The notes beneath the pieces are model-generated. The model worked only from the letters and a program-made list of their open reading frames with translations. It was not told the DNA's origin and ran no database searches. Of a stretch of DNA of 48,451 nucleotides, positions 1-7,977 are shown piece by piece. The stretch spans positions 1-48,451 of the forward strand of contig JAEURH010000013.1 in the NCBI GenBank assembly GCA_016789365.1. The letters run 5' to 3'. Numbering within the stretch: the stretch's first letter is position 1; every line of letters begins with the position of its first letter. Origin of the DNA: Anaerolineales bacterium. GTDB taxonomy: Bacteria; Chloroflexota; Anaerolineae; Anaerolineales; Villigracilaceae. Both the position numbers and the translations under genes were made by a program.

Positions 1-579
1 CCAAGAATTGATAACTTGCGTTGTTTGATGCACATCTTTCATATATATATCTGTGGGGAATTTTTTAAGAAATTCTATTGTATCTTCTTGTGCGCCCATA
101 AACAGCAGTCCGAACTCAGGTGAAGTTGCAAGTATATAGATAATATATTGTGCCAGACCTTCTGCGTCTTCTACGTTTTTGTAAACTATAACTGCTTGAC
201 CTGTGGAATATTTACCCACTTCAAATGGATTTTCTTGAGATATGCAAGTTTGACCTATATCGCTTAAATCTATTACATTAGTTTCATAGAAATTAATCAT
301 CGGGCAATATTCTGTATTGAAAAACCAACCGTCAGGCATCAGAAATATTGTATCCAATTCTGGGTTCATCTTCCATGTAAAACCTTCTGGTATTTGTGGA
401 AGCGAATATTGATAACGCGCTAAAGGATCAGGAGTGTTAATTGGGACAAAAGTGCGAGTTGGGACAAAAGTACGAGTTGGCGTAACCGAAGGAGTGGCTG
501 TTTGTGTCGGCGCAAAAAAACTCTGTTGAGAACAGCTAGAAAACAATACTGCTATTATTATAAATAACATTTTTCTCAT
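1..579 (-). CDS. Lipoprotein, C-terminus cut by window edge
   Basis: The reading frame starts at the ATG complementary to 577-579 and is open to base 1, giving 193 residues without a stop. An AAGGAG ribosome binding site (complement of 589-594) lies just upstream. The N-terminus (MRKMLFIIIAVLFSSC) is a short charged and hydrophobic signal ending in Cys16, an imperfect lipobox. A Thr/Pro-rich linker follows, typical of exported lipoproteins that tether a domain outside the membrane. Within it an 18-bp direct repeat (441-458 and 459-476) encodes two copies of RTFVPT/I. The rest has no domain I recognise. It follows polA on the same strand. Export as a lipoprotein is an inference from the signal; function is unknown. 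Confidence 0.75.
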   Translation of the reverse strand, partial: MRKMLFIIIAVLFSSCSQQSFFAPTQTATPSVTPTRTFVPTRTFVPINTPDPLARYQYSLPQIPEGFTWKMNPELDTIFLMPDGWFFNTEYCPMINFYETNVIDLSDIGQTCISQENPFEVGKYSTGQAVIVYKNVEDAEGLAQYIIYILATSPEFGLLFMGAQEDTIEFLKKFPTDIYMKDVHQTTQVINSW

Positions 580-656
580 TAGAAAAACTCCTTGTATAGA
601 CGAAATTTAATATAGTATAGAAGCGTCTAATATAAAACATCGTTACGAATTACGCA

Positions 657-3464
657 TTACGAATCATGTATCACTTCCATCTCTCCCCAACTCTTTCCAG
701 CGCGGGCTTCGGTCTCCAACGGAATACTCATCGGGTAAGCATTCGCCATCGTCTTTTGCACAACCTTCGCAGTTTCATCAATTTCTTTTTTTGGCACTTC
801 CAATACCAACTCATCATGCACTTGCAAAAGCATTTTCGCTTTGAGACTTTTGGCTTGCAAGGCAGGTGGGATTTTAATCATCGCGATTTTCATAATATCT
901 GCCGCTGTACCTTGAATGGGGGCATTGATGGCTTCGCGCTCTTCACGGTTCTTCATCTGGACGTTCTGCTTGCTTTGAAGCGCGGGGAAATATCTTCTAC
1001 GCCCAAGCAGGGTTTCGACATACCCAATTTCCGCGGCTTGACGACGAATGCCATCTAAATATTTTTTCACGCCGGGGAATTTTTGGAAATAGGCTTTAAC
1101 AAAATTTTCTGCTTCTGCGAGAGTTAAATTTGTAGAACGCGTTAATCCAAAAGCAGACATGCCATAAATTAATCCGAAGTTGATGGCTTTGGAATGACTA
1201 CGCATATCTTTGGTAACTTTCTCAAGTGGAATGTCATAAATCGCGGCGGCAGTTGTGGCGTGAATATCTTCACCTGCACGAAAAGCCGCCAACATGGCTT
1301 CATCTTCAGCCATGTGTGCCACAATGCGTAATTCGACCTGTGAATAATCTACAGACAATAACAAATTGCCTTTATCCGCAATAAACCCATTGCGCACTTT
1401 TCTTCCAATTTCACTGCGAATCGGAATGTTTTGTAAGTTCGGATTATTTGATGAAAGCCGACCTGTCACCGCACCGATTTGACTATAAGATGTATGCACT
1501 CTTCCAGTTTGCGGGTTAATCGCGGCTGGCAAAGCATCTACATAAGTAGATTTGATTTTGGCTAATTCACGATTTTCGAGAATCCATTCCAAGATAGGAT
1601 GTTTATCACGCATCATTTCCAACACGTCTGCTGAAGTGGAATAAAAGCCTGTGGCTGTCTTGCGACCTTTGTCTGGTGGTTCGAGGCGCAGATGATTAAA
1701 TAAAACATCCGAAAGTTGTTGCGGCGAATTGATATTAAATGGTTTACCTGCATGCCCATAAATCTCTTTTTCAATTTCAGCCAAACGCTTTGCTAACTCT
1801 TTAGACATGCTTGCAAAAAATTCTATATCAATCAATGCACCAGTCATTTCCATGTCTGCTAAAACAGGTGTGAGTGGCATATCAATTTCATCTAAAATTT
1901 TTCTACCTTTTACTTTATCTAATTCTTTTTCCATAATCGGCATGAGGCGGAATGTATTTTCAGCATCTGCCGCTGCATAATTCGCAACCGACTCAATCGC
2001 CACATCTGCCATGCTGATTTGTTTTTTGCCTTTGCCAATTAATTCTTCAATATGCGTCATCTCTTCGCCCAGGTGATGGGCTGACAAATTTTTCAAACCT
2101 AGATTTTTAGATGACGGGTCAACGATAAATTCAGCCAACATCGTGTCAAAAGTTAACGGAGAAATATCTAAGCCATATCTTTTTAGTAAGATGTAATCAT
2201 ATTTGGCATTGTGTGCCACTTTTCCAATTTTTGGATTGGTCATAGACGGAGTTAACGCTTCAATCACCTTTTTAGTTGGTAGCTGAACCCCAGCCGTATG
2301 CCCCACTGGAATATAAAACCCCTGACCATCTTTAATAGACAATGAAATACCAACAAGTTCCGCCTTCATTTCTTCGGTGTCAGTTGTTTCAGTATCAAAA
2401 GCAATCACTTTGGCTTTGGATAATTCTTTTGCTAATTTTTTTAGTTTCTCTTCATCATCTACAATCATAACTTCAATATTTGATTTTGTTTCTACTTTCA
2501 CCACTTGCGGTTCGTTGACGAACATGGTCATTTGACCATCTTTTGTTTTGGCAGTTCTCACGGCTGGGGCAGGTGTGGTGATATTCATGTCGCCGCTAAT
2601 CACAGCGACTTTGTTGATTAAAGTCTTGAATTCCATTTCTTTGAAAAACGCTTCAAGTTTTGCGCCATCAAATGGCTCAACTTTTGCATCTTCCAAATTA
2701 AATTTTAATTTGAGATTTGTTTCAATCCGCGCCAAGTCACGGCTCATATATGCCGCTTCTTTATGCTCTTCAAACTTTGTTTTCCAACGTTTTTCTACTT
2801 GCTCCAAGTTTTCATAGATTGAATCTAATGTGCCAAATTTTTCAATTAATGAAACCGCTGTTTTTTCTCCCACGCCTTTAATGCCTGGAATATTATCGGA
2901 TGTATCTCCAACGATGGCTTTGTAATCCACTACTTGATTTGGATTCACGCCTAATTTTTTCTTTACATCTGCATCGGTGACGTATGTTGAATCATCACCT
3001 GCGAGATACACGGTTGTTCGTTCATTAACGAGTTGAAGCAGATCTCTATCGCCTGTGATGATTTTTACACCCAAGCCTTGTTCTGCGGCAATTTTTGCAA
3101 CCGAACCTAACACATCATCTGCTTCGTAGCCATCCATTTCCAAGCGCGGAATATGAAACGCATCTACCATTTCACGAATGCGTGTGATTTGACTCCGTAA
3201 ATCATCAGGCATTTTTTCGCGTGTGGCTTTATAGTCTGGGAAGATTTTGTCACGAAACGTTTTGCCAACATCAAATGCCACTGCTAAGTATTCAGGCTTT
3301 TCTTGTTCAATCACACGCACTAACTCACGCGCGAATCCATAAATCCCAGCAGTGGGTTCGCCTTTGGAATTTTGCCAACGTTGACTACTTCCGCCAGCCG
3401 TTAAAGCAAAATACATTCTGTATGCAAGTGCATGTCCATCAATCAAATAAAGTGTAGGGGGCAT
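657..3464 (-). CDS. polA: DNA polymerase I
   Basis: A 935-residue, full-length family A DNA polymerase for Okazaki fragment processing and repair synthesis. The N-terminal 5'-3' exonuclease domain (about 1-290) carries the acidic metal ligands D9, EADD at 114-117, GDRD at 138-141 and GDTSDNIPG from 186. The 3'-5' proofreading domain (about 330-520) keeps D357 and E359 of the DxE motif and Y496/D500 of Exo III, so it looks active; in many Pol I proteins (Taq, for example) it is dead. The polymerase domain has motif A (D706 in SVDYSQVELR), motif B (K759 and Y767 in KAINFGLIYG) and motif C (H883, D884, E885). A weak AGGA precedes the start. The short upstream region is largely filled by a palindromic repeat (3478-3513) and the terminator of the preceding gene. 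Confidence 0.98.
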   Translation of the reverse strand: MPPTLYLIDGHALAYRMYFALTAGGSSQRWQNSKGEPTAGIYGFARELVRVIEQEKPEYLAVAFDVGKTFRDKIFPDYKATREKMPDDLRSQITRIREMVDAFHIPRLEMDGYEADDVLGSVAKIAAEQGLGVKIITGDRDLLQLVNERTTVYLAGDDSTYVTDADVKKKLGVNPNQVVDYKAIVGDTSDNIPGIKGVGEKTAVSLIEKFGTLDSIYENLEQVEKRWKTKFEEHKEAAYMSRDLARIETNLKLKFNLEDAKVEPFDGAKLEAFFKEMEFKTLINKVAVISGDMNITTPAPAVRTAKTKDGQMTMFVNEPQVVKVETKSNIEVMIVDDEEKLKKLAKELSKAKVIAFDTETTDTEEMKAELVGISLSIKDGQGFYIPVGHTAGVQLPTKKVIEALTPSMTNPKIGKVAHNAKYDYILLKRYGLDISPLTFDTMLAEFIVDPSSKNLGLKNLSAHHLGEEMTHIEELIGKGKKQISMADVAIESVANYAAADAENTFRLMPIMEKELDKVKGRKILDEIDMPLTPVLADMEMTGALIDIEFFASMSKELAKRLAEIEKEIYGHAGKPFNINSPQQLSDVLFNHLRLEPPDKGRKTATGFYSTSADVLEMMRDKHPILEWILENRELAKIKSTYVDALPAAINPQTGRVHTSYSQIGAVTGRLSSNNPNLQNIPIRSEIGRKVRNGFIADKGNLLLSVDYSQVELRIVAHMAEDEAMLAAFRAGEDIHATTAAAIYDIPLEKVTKDMRSHSKAINFGLIYGMSAFGLTRSTNLTLAEAENFVKAYFQKFPGVKKYLDGIRRQAAEIGYVETLLGRRRYFPALQSKQNVQMKNREEREAINAPIQGTAADIMKIAMIKIPPALQAKSLKAKMLLQVHDELVLEVPKKEIDETAKVVQKTMANAYPMSIPLETEARAGKSWGEMEVIHDS

Positions 3465-3477
3465 AGTTTTCCTATAT

Positions 3478-3513
3478 CCCCTCTCCCTTTTGGGAGAGGG
3501 TTAGGGTGAGGGT
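3478..3513. repeat. CCTCTCCC/GGGAGAGG palindromic repeat, copy 1
   Basis: CCCTCTCCC and GGGAGAGGG arms are separated by a short TTTT spacer and followed by a TTAGGGTGAGGG tail. The same architecture (CCTCTCCC, spacer, GGGAGAGG, then TTAGGGGTGAG) recurs at 16639-16697 and 22609-22645, so this is a dispersed REP-like family. This copy lies just upstream of the polA start. Confidence 0.8.
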
Positions 3514-3519
3514 AAAATA

Positions 3520-3550
3520 AAAACGCAGAGTAAATTATACTCTGCGTTTT
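3520..3550 (-). terminator. Rho-independent terminator, probably bidirectional
   Basis: A perfect 13-bp stem (AAAACGCAGAGTA pairing with TACTCTGCGTTTT) has a 5-nt loop, with T-runs on both strands. It lies 26 bp downstream of the minus-strand gene ending at 3576 and separates it from polA. Confidence 0.85.
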
Positions 3551-3575
3551 TTATGCTAAGCGTAGACCAATTTCT

Positions 3576-5168
3576 TTATTTTTTCGGCAAAGGTTGAGAA
3601 TCTTGTCCCTGACGATTGCGTGTTTGATTAATATAATCACGCACGAGTTGCGGTGGGTGAGGTTGCGTTCCACCCATAATCAAATAACCGGGTGCCCAAA
3701 AATCGCCAGAAGGATTTTCTTTTTTCAAGCGAGAGAACTCGCCAAATATTTTTTCAGATGTTTGTTGGCGCATAATGCGCATCAAATAGCCAGGTGATGT
3801 GCTTGGTTGCACGTTTGCAACCCATTGCAAGTATTCAGGGCGCACTGCTAAATATTCCAAACGCCAGCCAAAAGCGATGCAAATGTTTGGAAGCCATTCA
3901 CTCAAGCGTTCAGATAAATCACCAGTGATGTAATGATTTGCAAAACGTGGCACGAGTAAACAAGCATACGTTAGATGATACAAGCCTGCGGTAATTGGTT
4001 CAACAACTAATTTCTTTGCCGCTTCAGTAGATGGACTTTCGCGTGTCACATCGTTTTCGCTAGGCTTGATAGGAGTCTTTGGTCGTGATGGAGCAGTCAC
4101 TTCGACTTCATCAAATACCGTTTGTGTTTCGCTTCTTCTCACGCTTTTAGAGGTTTCTGCTACGGAGACTTGATTTCTTTGCTTCGATGGAGACGGCTCA
4201 CGACTAAATAATGAAGCATTCGATAATGATTCGGAGACGCGGGTTTGGTTGGGGTCAAATGTTTCGGTTCCACGCGGCAGGTTGAAGTCAGGTGTTGAAG
4301 CGGGTTCGGGGTCAGGAATATCTGAAAGGATATTTGAAATTTGTGGAACATCCACATCTTCATCTTGTTCTATTTGTGATGAAACATTATTTTTAGGTTG
4401 TTCTATAGCAGAGTCGCTAAACCCACTCATTAATTGACTGGCTTGCGTGCGAATGGTGCTAAACGGTGTTTCTGCATCAAAGACGAGAGCCAACACAGTA
4501 TCCGTTGCTAAACGTGTTGCATACAACATGTGTTCGGCTTTAGTGCTTTCAAGCCGAATGAAACGTAAAAGGTCAGAACCTTTTTGACCATCCCAATTTC
4601 TTGTAACAGTTTGTGCTACTTCTTTTGCGGCTTGTTGAGATAACCCACCAGCATACGCCCACAAATCATTTTTGCGGGTGATGAGCGCGGCTTGTGCCGA
4701 TGATTCAAGTGTAATGCGGGTGAGATGTTGCGCAGCTTTGTTGGGGTCACTTAGCCACGGCATCATCATTTGTGTATTGGATAATGAAGGTTGCGGAGTG
4801 GAAGGGCTTGGAGATGGTTGCGGTTTGCTAATGGCATTCATGAAGTCTGCCATTCTAAATGGTTTACGCACCATAATCCACGGACGTAAACTATCGAAAG
4901 CAGGTGGGTCGCCTTGTTCTTCGCATAAAATTGCAAGGTTAATGCTGGGTCGAACAGTTCGTAATGCCACACCAATTTCATGCACCCAATCTTCGCCAAG
5001 TGCCAAATCAAGCATGGCAAGTGGCACGCCGACTTCATCAGCCCGCACAATAGCAGAAGCCTTGTTGTTGACAACATGGACTCGATAAAAATTGGTATCG
5101 TCTAATGTGCGGCGGATGGTTTCGCCGTACACGGCAGAAGGGGTAACGAACAATAAATCTGCTGGCAT
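3576..5168 (-). CDS. Receiver-like / roadblock-like / degenerate IS200-transposase-like fusion protein
   Basis: A 530-residue protein of unknown role with three apparent parts. Residues 1-115 look like a response-regulator receiver: D54 sits in AMLDLAL and K102-P103 in VRKPF, matching the phospho-acceptor and the conserved Lys-Pro. Residues about 142-250 resemble a roadblock/LC7 domain (alternating strands and helices, LITRKNDLWAYAGG, LVFDAETPFSTIRTQ). Residues 251-390 are a polar, Ser/Pro/Glu-rich linker. Residues about 395-515 follow the IS200/IS605 TnpA (Y1) fold: YHLTYACLLVPRF, FGWRLEYLAV, STSPGYLMRIMRQQTS, FWAPGYLIMGG and DYINQT. The HUH metal motif, expected where VRPEYLQWV stands, is replaced (Y446 and Q448 in place of the two His), while the Tyr512 position is kept. 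This suggests a domesticated, non-transposing nucleic-acid-binding domain. Domain calls are by eye. Confidence 0.72.
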   Translation of the reverse strand: MPADLLFVTPSAVYGETIRRTLDDTNFYRVHVVNNKASAIVRADEVGVPLAMLDLALGEDWVHEIGVALRTVRPSINLAILCEEQGDPPAFDSLRPWIMVRKPFRMADFMNAISKPQPSPSPSTPQPSLSNTQMMMPWLSDPNKAAQHLTRITLESSAQAALITRKNDLWAYAGGLSQQAAKEVAQTVTRNWDGQKGSDLLRFIRLESTKAEHMLYATRLATDTVLALVFDAETPFSTIRTQASQLMSGFSDSAIEQPKNNVSSQIEQDEDVDVPQISNILSDIPDPEPASTPDFNLPRGTETFDPNQTRVSESLSNASLFSREPSPSKQRNQVSVAETSKSVRRSETQTVFDEVEVTAPSRPKTPIKPSENDVTRESPSTEAAKKLVVEPITAGLYHLTYACLLVPRFANHYITGDLSERLSEWLPNICIAFGWRLEYLAVRPEYLQWVANVQPSTSPGYLMRIMRQQTSEKIFGEFSRLKKENPSGDFWAPGYLIMGGTQPHPPQLVRDYINQTRNRQGQDSQPLPKK

Positions 5169-5175
5169 TTGCTAA

Positions 5176-5204
5176 AGTGTATCACCGAAAAGAGCGTGAA
5201 TCAA
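5176..5204 (-). promoter_or_regulatory. Predicted promoter, leaderless start
   Basis: On the minus strand TTGATT (complement of 5199-5204) and TACACT (complement of 5176-5181) are separated by 17 nt. The -10 box is only 7 nt from the ATG at 5168, and no Shine-Dalgarno sequence intervenes, so the transcript would begin at or next to the start codon. Confidence 0.55.
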
Positions 5205-5248
5205 GGAGGCTTTTCGGGCTAGCCTATGTTTTTTGCAAGGTTTTCTTG

Positions 5249-5791
5249 TTACTCGTTACTCTTAAATCCCAACAAAGCAATCAACACTTCAGGTGGCAAA
5301 TCGGCGGGAGGTAAATCCACTTTATACAATTGCTCGTTTTCAGCCCGCTCGCGCAAACTTTTCCATAACAAATTGCGTTCTTCGCCTTCCACGACCAAAT
5401 CGTTGAGCGTTTTTGCATTCAACAAATATTCACCAGTCGAATATAAAAATGTCAGTCTTTTCCATTTATCCGTTTTGATTGGCTCTTTCAATTTTTCCAA
5501 ACTTCCCAATTGGATTTTGTAATATTCTTCTTTTGCTCGTGGATGATTAACTTCCTCTTTGATTAATTCTGCTCTGGTAGTTAACTCGTGCCCTCTCACC
5601 TGTGCAATGTACTCGATTTGTCCGCCTCTTTCTTGAAACGTGCTTGGTTGATAAAAAGCGACATAATCCACGCTGACAACTTTGGGTGCGGTTCGGAGCG
5701 GAATCCGATACCAGCCTAAGAGTCGCGCAATTTCCAAATCACGTGGCGTTTTGATTAAGCAAACAAGAATTAAATCTGTTGGTTTGAGCAT
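5249..5791 (-). CDS. Conserved hypothetical protein, 180 aa
   Basis: I do not recognise a characterised family. The protein is soluble: no signal peptide, no membrane segment. Visible features are an opening strand with ILVCLIKTPRDLEIARLLGWYRIP, a middle KVVSVDYVAFYQPSTF segment, PRAKEEYYKIQLG, and KRLTFLYSTGEYLLNAKTLNDL followed by LLWKSLRER. The Trp-Tyr-Arg-Ile-Pro and Lys-Arg-Leu-Thr-Phe blocks look conserved rather than low-complexity, so this is probably a real gene. It lies 80 bp upstream of the receiver/roadblock/IS200-like gene on the same strand, which may mean co-expression, but that gene has its own candidate promoter. A large inverted repeat lies just upstream. Confidence 0.7.
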   Translation of the reverse strand: MLKPTDLILVCLIKTPRDLEIARLLGWYRIPLRTAPKVVSVDYVAFYQPSTFQERGGQIEYIAQVRGHELTTRAELIKEEVNHPRAKEEYYKIQLGSLEKLKEPIKTDKWKRLTFLYSTGEYLLNAKTLNDLVVEGEERNLLWKSLRERAENEQLYKVDLPPADLPPEVLIALLGFKSNE

Positions 5792-5816
5792 AGAAAAAAT
5801 CTAAAATGTCTAATTG

Positions 5817-5868
5817 GTCTTACAGGTCTAAAAGGTCTAACAAGTCAGACCTTTTAGACCTGTAAGAC
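5817..5868. repeat. Perfect 22-bp inverted repeat
   Basis: Arms 5817-5838 and 5847-5868 are exact complements around an 8-nt loop and are built from AGGTCT-type units. The element sits 12 bp past the stop of the PLP enzyme gene and 26 bp before the next minus-strand start. It could terminate the PLP gene or be a mobile palindrome; there is no strong T-run directly after the stem. Confidence 0.85.
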
Positions 5869-5880
5869 TTGTTTGACTAA

Positions 5881-7347
5881 TTAGACCAATCCAACTTCTT
5901 TATTAAACTCCACAATCAATTCATCAATTTCATCCGCTTGTTTTTGGACATCAGTCCAATAATTTGGTTCATACCATTGGGCTTGGATTTCTTCATATGT
6001 TTTGCCTTGTTGTTCAACCCAAGTGTAATATTTCAAATTATGGATTCTACGTTTGTCTGTGTAACGCAATTCAAGCATGTTATCTGTGGACTGACCATGT
6101 AAATAGCGAGCAAAATCTGCGGCGGCATCACGTTCAGAATACTCACCAAATTCCATATGCATTTCATGCAAACGGGAACGATACAGTTCCATTGAATCGG
6201 TGAGGACGGTAATCATAATGTCGTTCTCATCCATTTCATAATATTTTGCAGTTTTGATACAAGATAAAACGTTTGAGATTCCTGAAAAGCCTAAAAGATC
6301 GAGATTAGAGATTAGAGATTCGGGAATTCCTTTTTCTGCTAAGAATGCACGTCCATTTTCTTCATTGAATAAACGAGCAATGTTTACAACAGCATTATCA
6401 TCAATCGCAGTGACGACATCCGTATTTTTTGTATTGTGAACCCACGGCACGTGTTTATCACCAATCCCTTCGATGCGATGCGAACCAAATCCATTTTCTA
6501 AAAGGGTGGGGCATTGAAGTGCTTCACTAGCAACGATTTTAGAATCAGGAAATAACTTTTTCATGTAATCGCCACTGGCAATTGTCCCAGCCGAACCTGT
6601 TGCAGAAGCCATGCCGCGATAGTGTCCATGTTTGCCAGCCACTTGTTTGAATACTTCTTCCATGGCATGACCTGTCACTTCAAAATGCCAGAGATAATTT
6701 CCAAACTCTTCAAATTGATTGAAGATCATCAAATCTTGACCTGATTTTTTCAACTCCCAACATTTATCAAAAATTTCTTTGACGTTTGATTCGGAGCCAG
6801 GGGTTTTAATCGTTTCACCTGCAACTTTTTCTAACCATTCGAATCTTTCTTTAGACATGCCTTCGGGCAATATCGCAATTGATTCACATCCAAGCAAAGC
6901 AGAATCATACGCACCACCTCGACAATAATTTCCAGTAGAGGGCCAGACTGCTTTTTGAGTCGTTGGGTCAAATTGACCTGTCACTAAACGTGGCACTAAA
7001 CATGAAAATGCCGCGCCGACTTTATGCGCACCTGTCGGAAACCATTTGCCAACGATAGCAATAATGCGGGCTTTGACTCCTGTCAGCGAAGATGGAAGTT
7101 CAAGGTAATTGACTCCGCTAAACGTCCCACCTGAAGCGGTTGGTTGATTATGCCAATTAATTCTAAAAAGATTTCGCGGATGAATATCCCATAATCCAAT
7201 TTTTGTTAATTCATCTTTGACCTTCGCAGAAATTTTGCTAGGGTCTTTCATTTGTGCATAAGTGGGGATGATGATATTTTTTTCTTTGGCGCGTTTGATG
7301 GCATTTGCGCGACGGTCTTTGTGAATGGTTAAATCAATCGTAGTCAT
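5881..7347 (-). CDS. PLP-dependent enzyme, tryptophan synthase beta / cysteine synthase fold
   Basis: A 488-residue fold-type II PLP enzyme. The Schiff-base lysine is K109 in PTGAHKVGAAF, the substrate-carboxylate loop is STGN at 137-140, and the glycine-rich phosphate loop is ATGSAGTIA at 249-257. These are hallmarks of the family that catalyses beta-replacement, beta-elimination or ammonia-lyase reactions on amino acids. The protein is longer than a typical cysteine synthase (about 310 aa) and has an extra N-terminal segment of about 90 residues and an acidic helical C-terminus, so it is not a standard CysK or TrpB. A GGAGAA site precedes the ATG. No biosynthetic neighbour hints at the substrate. 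Family assignment is secure; the exact reaction is not known. Confidence 0.88.
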   Translation of the reverse strand: MTTIDLTIHKDRRANAIKRAKEKNIIIPTYAQMKDPSKISAKVKDELTKIGLWDIHPRNLFRINWHNQPTASGGTFSGVNYLELPSSLTGVKARIIAIVGKWFPTGAHKVGAAFSCLVPRLVTGQFDPTTQKAVWPSTGNYCRGGAYDSALLGCESIAILPEGMSKERFEWLEKVAGETIKTPGSESNVKEIFDKCWELKKSGQDLMIFNQFEEFGNYLWHFEVTGHAMEEVFKQVAGKHGHYRGMASATGSAGTIASGDYMKKLFPDSKIVASEALQCPTLLENGFGSHRIEGIGDKHVPWVHNTKNTDVVTAIDDNAVVNIARLFNEENGRAFLAEKGIPESLISNLDLLGFSGISNVLSCIKTAKYYEMDENDIMITVLTDSMELYRSRLHEMHMEFGEYSERDAAADFARYLHGQSTDNMLELRYTDKRRIHNLKYYTWVEQQGKTYEEIQAQWYEPNYWTDVQKQADEIDELIVEFNKEVGLV

Positions 7348-7365
7348 AAATTCTCCATGAGATGT

Positions 7366-7452
7366 GTGCGTCGCACCTTTGTAGATAATAAAGTTTCTTA
7401 ATCAGAAAAATCTCGTAGCTAAATTTATTTTTTTGATAAAGGTGCGACGCAC
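7366..7452. repeat. GTGCGTCGC inverted repeat, copy A
   Basis: 15-bp perfect arms (GTGCGTCGCACCTTT at 7366-7380; complement at 7438-7452) flank 57 bp of AT-rich sequence. Related elements occur at 18355-18407 and 24253-24306. It fills most of the intergenic gap between divergent genes 5881-7347 and 7543-7968. Confidence 0.85.
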
Positions 7453-7542
7453 TCTTATTTACAAAATTATAGTCCACATCAGTACAAATAGGTCATATTA
7501 TTTGTGTACATACAAATTTATAGTTAAGCAAAAGGAGCAAAC

Positions 7543-7968
7543 ATGAGCAAAACGACAACCACAGCAGTTTCAGGATGTATCATTTGGTTTTTCTTGATTT
7601 CAATTATCGGCAGTTGCGTTATGCCAGTTTTTTTTATCATTGGCGGGTTTAGTTCGGTCAGTGATTTTGCAATTCAAACCACAGGTGCTTGGATTTGCAA
7701 CGACGGCACAACACCACAAACTTATTCTTATGAAACCACGACAACTGATGAATATGGAAATCGTCAACCATCTACTGCTTATGTATTGCAATGCGTTGAT
7801 TCGAGCGGAAATGTTATGAAAGAAGACCCAATCGCTTACGCATTTATTTGGATTGGCATTTGGGCATTACTAGGTTTGATTGTGACTGCCGTGTTAAGTT
7901 TTATCTTTGCCGCGCCAGGTGGAATGTTGGTGACAAAATTTTTAGAACGAATTAAAGTAAAGAAATAA
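7543..7968 (+). CDS. Small two-helix membrane protein, 141 aa
   Basis: The start ATG has an AAAGGAG site 7 nt upstream. Hydrophobic helices lie at about residues 10-36 and 100-125. They flank an extracytoplasmic loop of about 60 polar residues with two cysteines (in WICNDG and VLQCVDSSG) that could form a disulfide. The C-terminus ends in a basic segment (ERIKVKK). No homologous family comes to mind. It is isolated: divergent from the PLP enzyme gene and convergent with the M24 peptidase gene 9 bp downstream. Confidence 0.75.
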   Translation: MSKTTTTAVSGCIIWFFLISIIGSCVMPVFFIIGGFSSVSDFAIQTTGAWICNDGTTPQTYSYETTTTDEYGNRQPSTAYVLQCVDSSGNVMKEDPIAYAFIWIGIWALLGLIVTAVLSFIFAAPGGMLVTKFLERIKVKK

Positions 7969-7977
7969 AATCGCTAT

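Noticed and set aside
4672..5088. 138-codon plus-strand open frame within the receiver/roadblock/IS200-like gene
   Set aside because: Antisense to a gene with clear domain structure; low-complexity, cysteine-rich product without any motif.
3576..5168. Active IS200/IS605 insertion sequence
   Set aside because: The HUH histidines are missing, the domain is fused to signalling-type domains, and there is no tnpB or flanking subterminal hairpin pair typical of IS605 ends.
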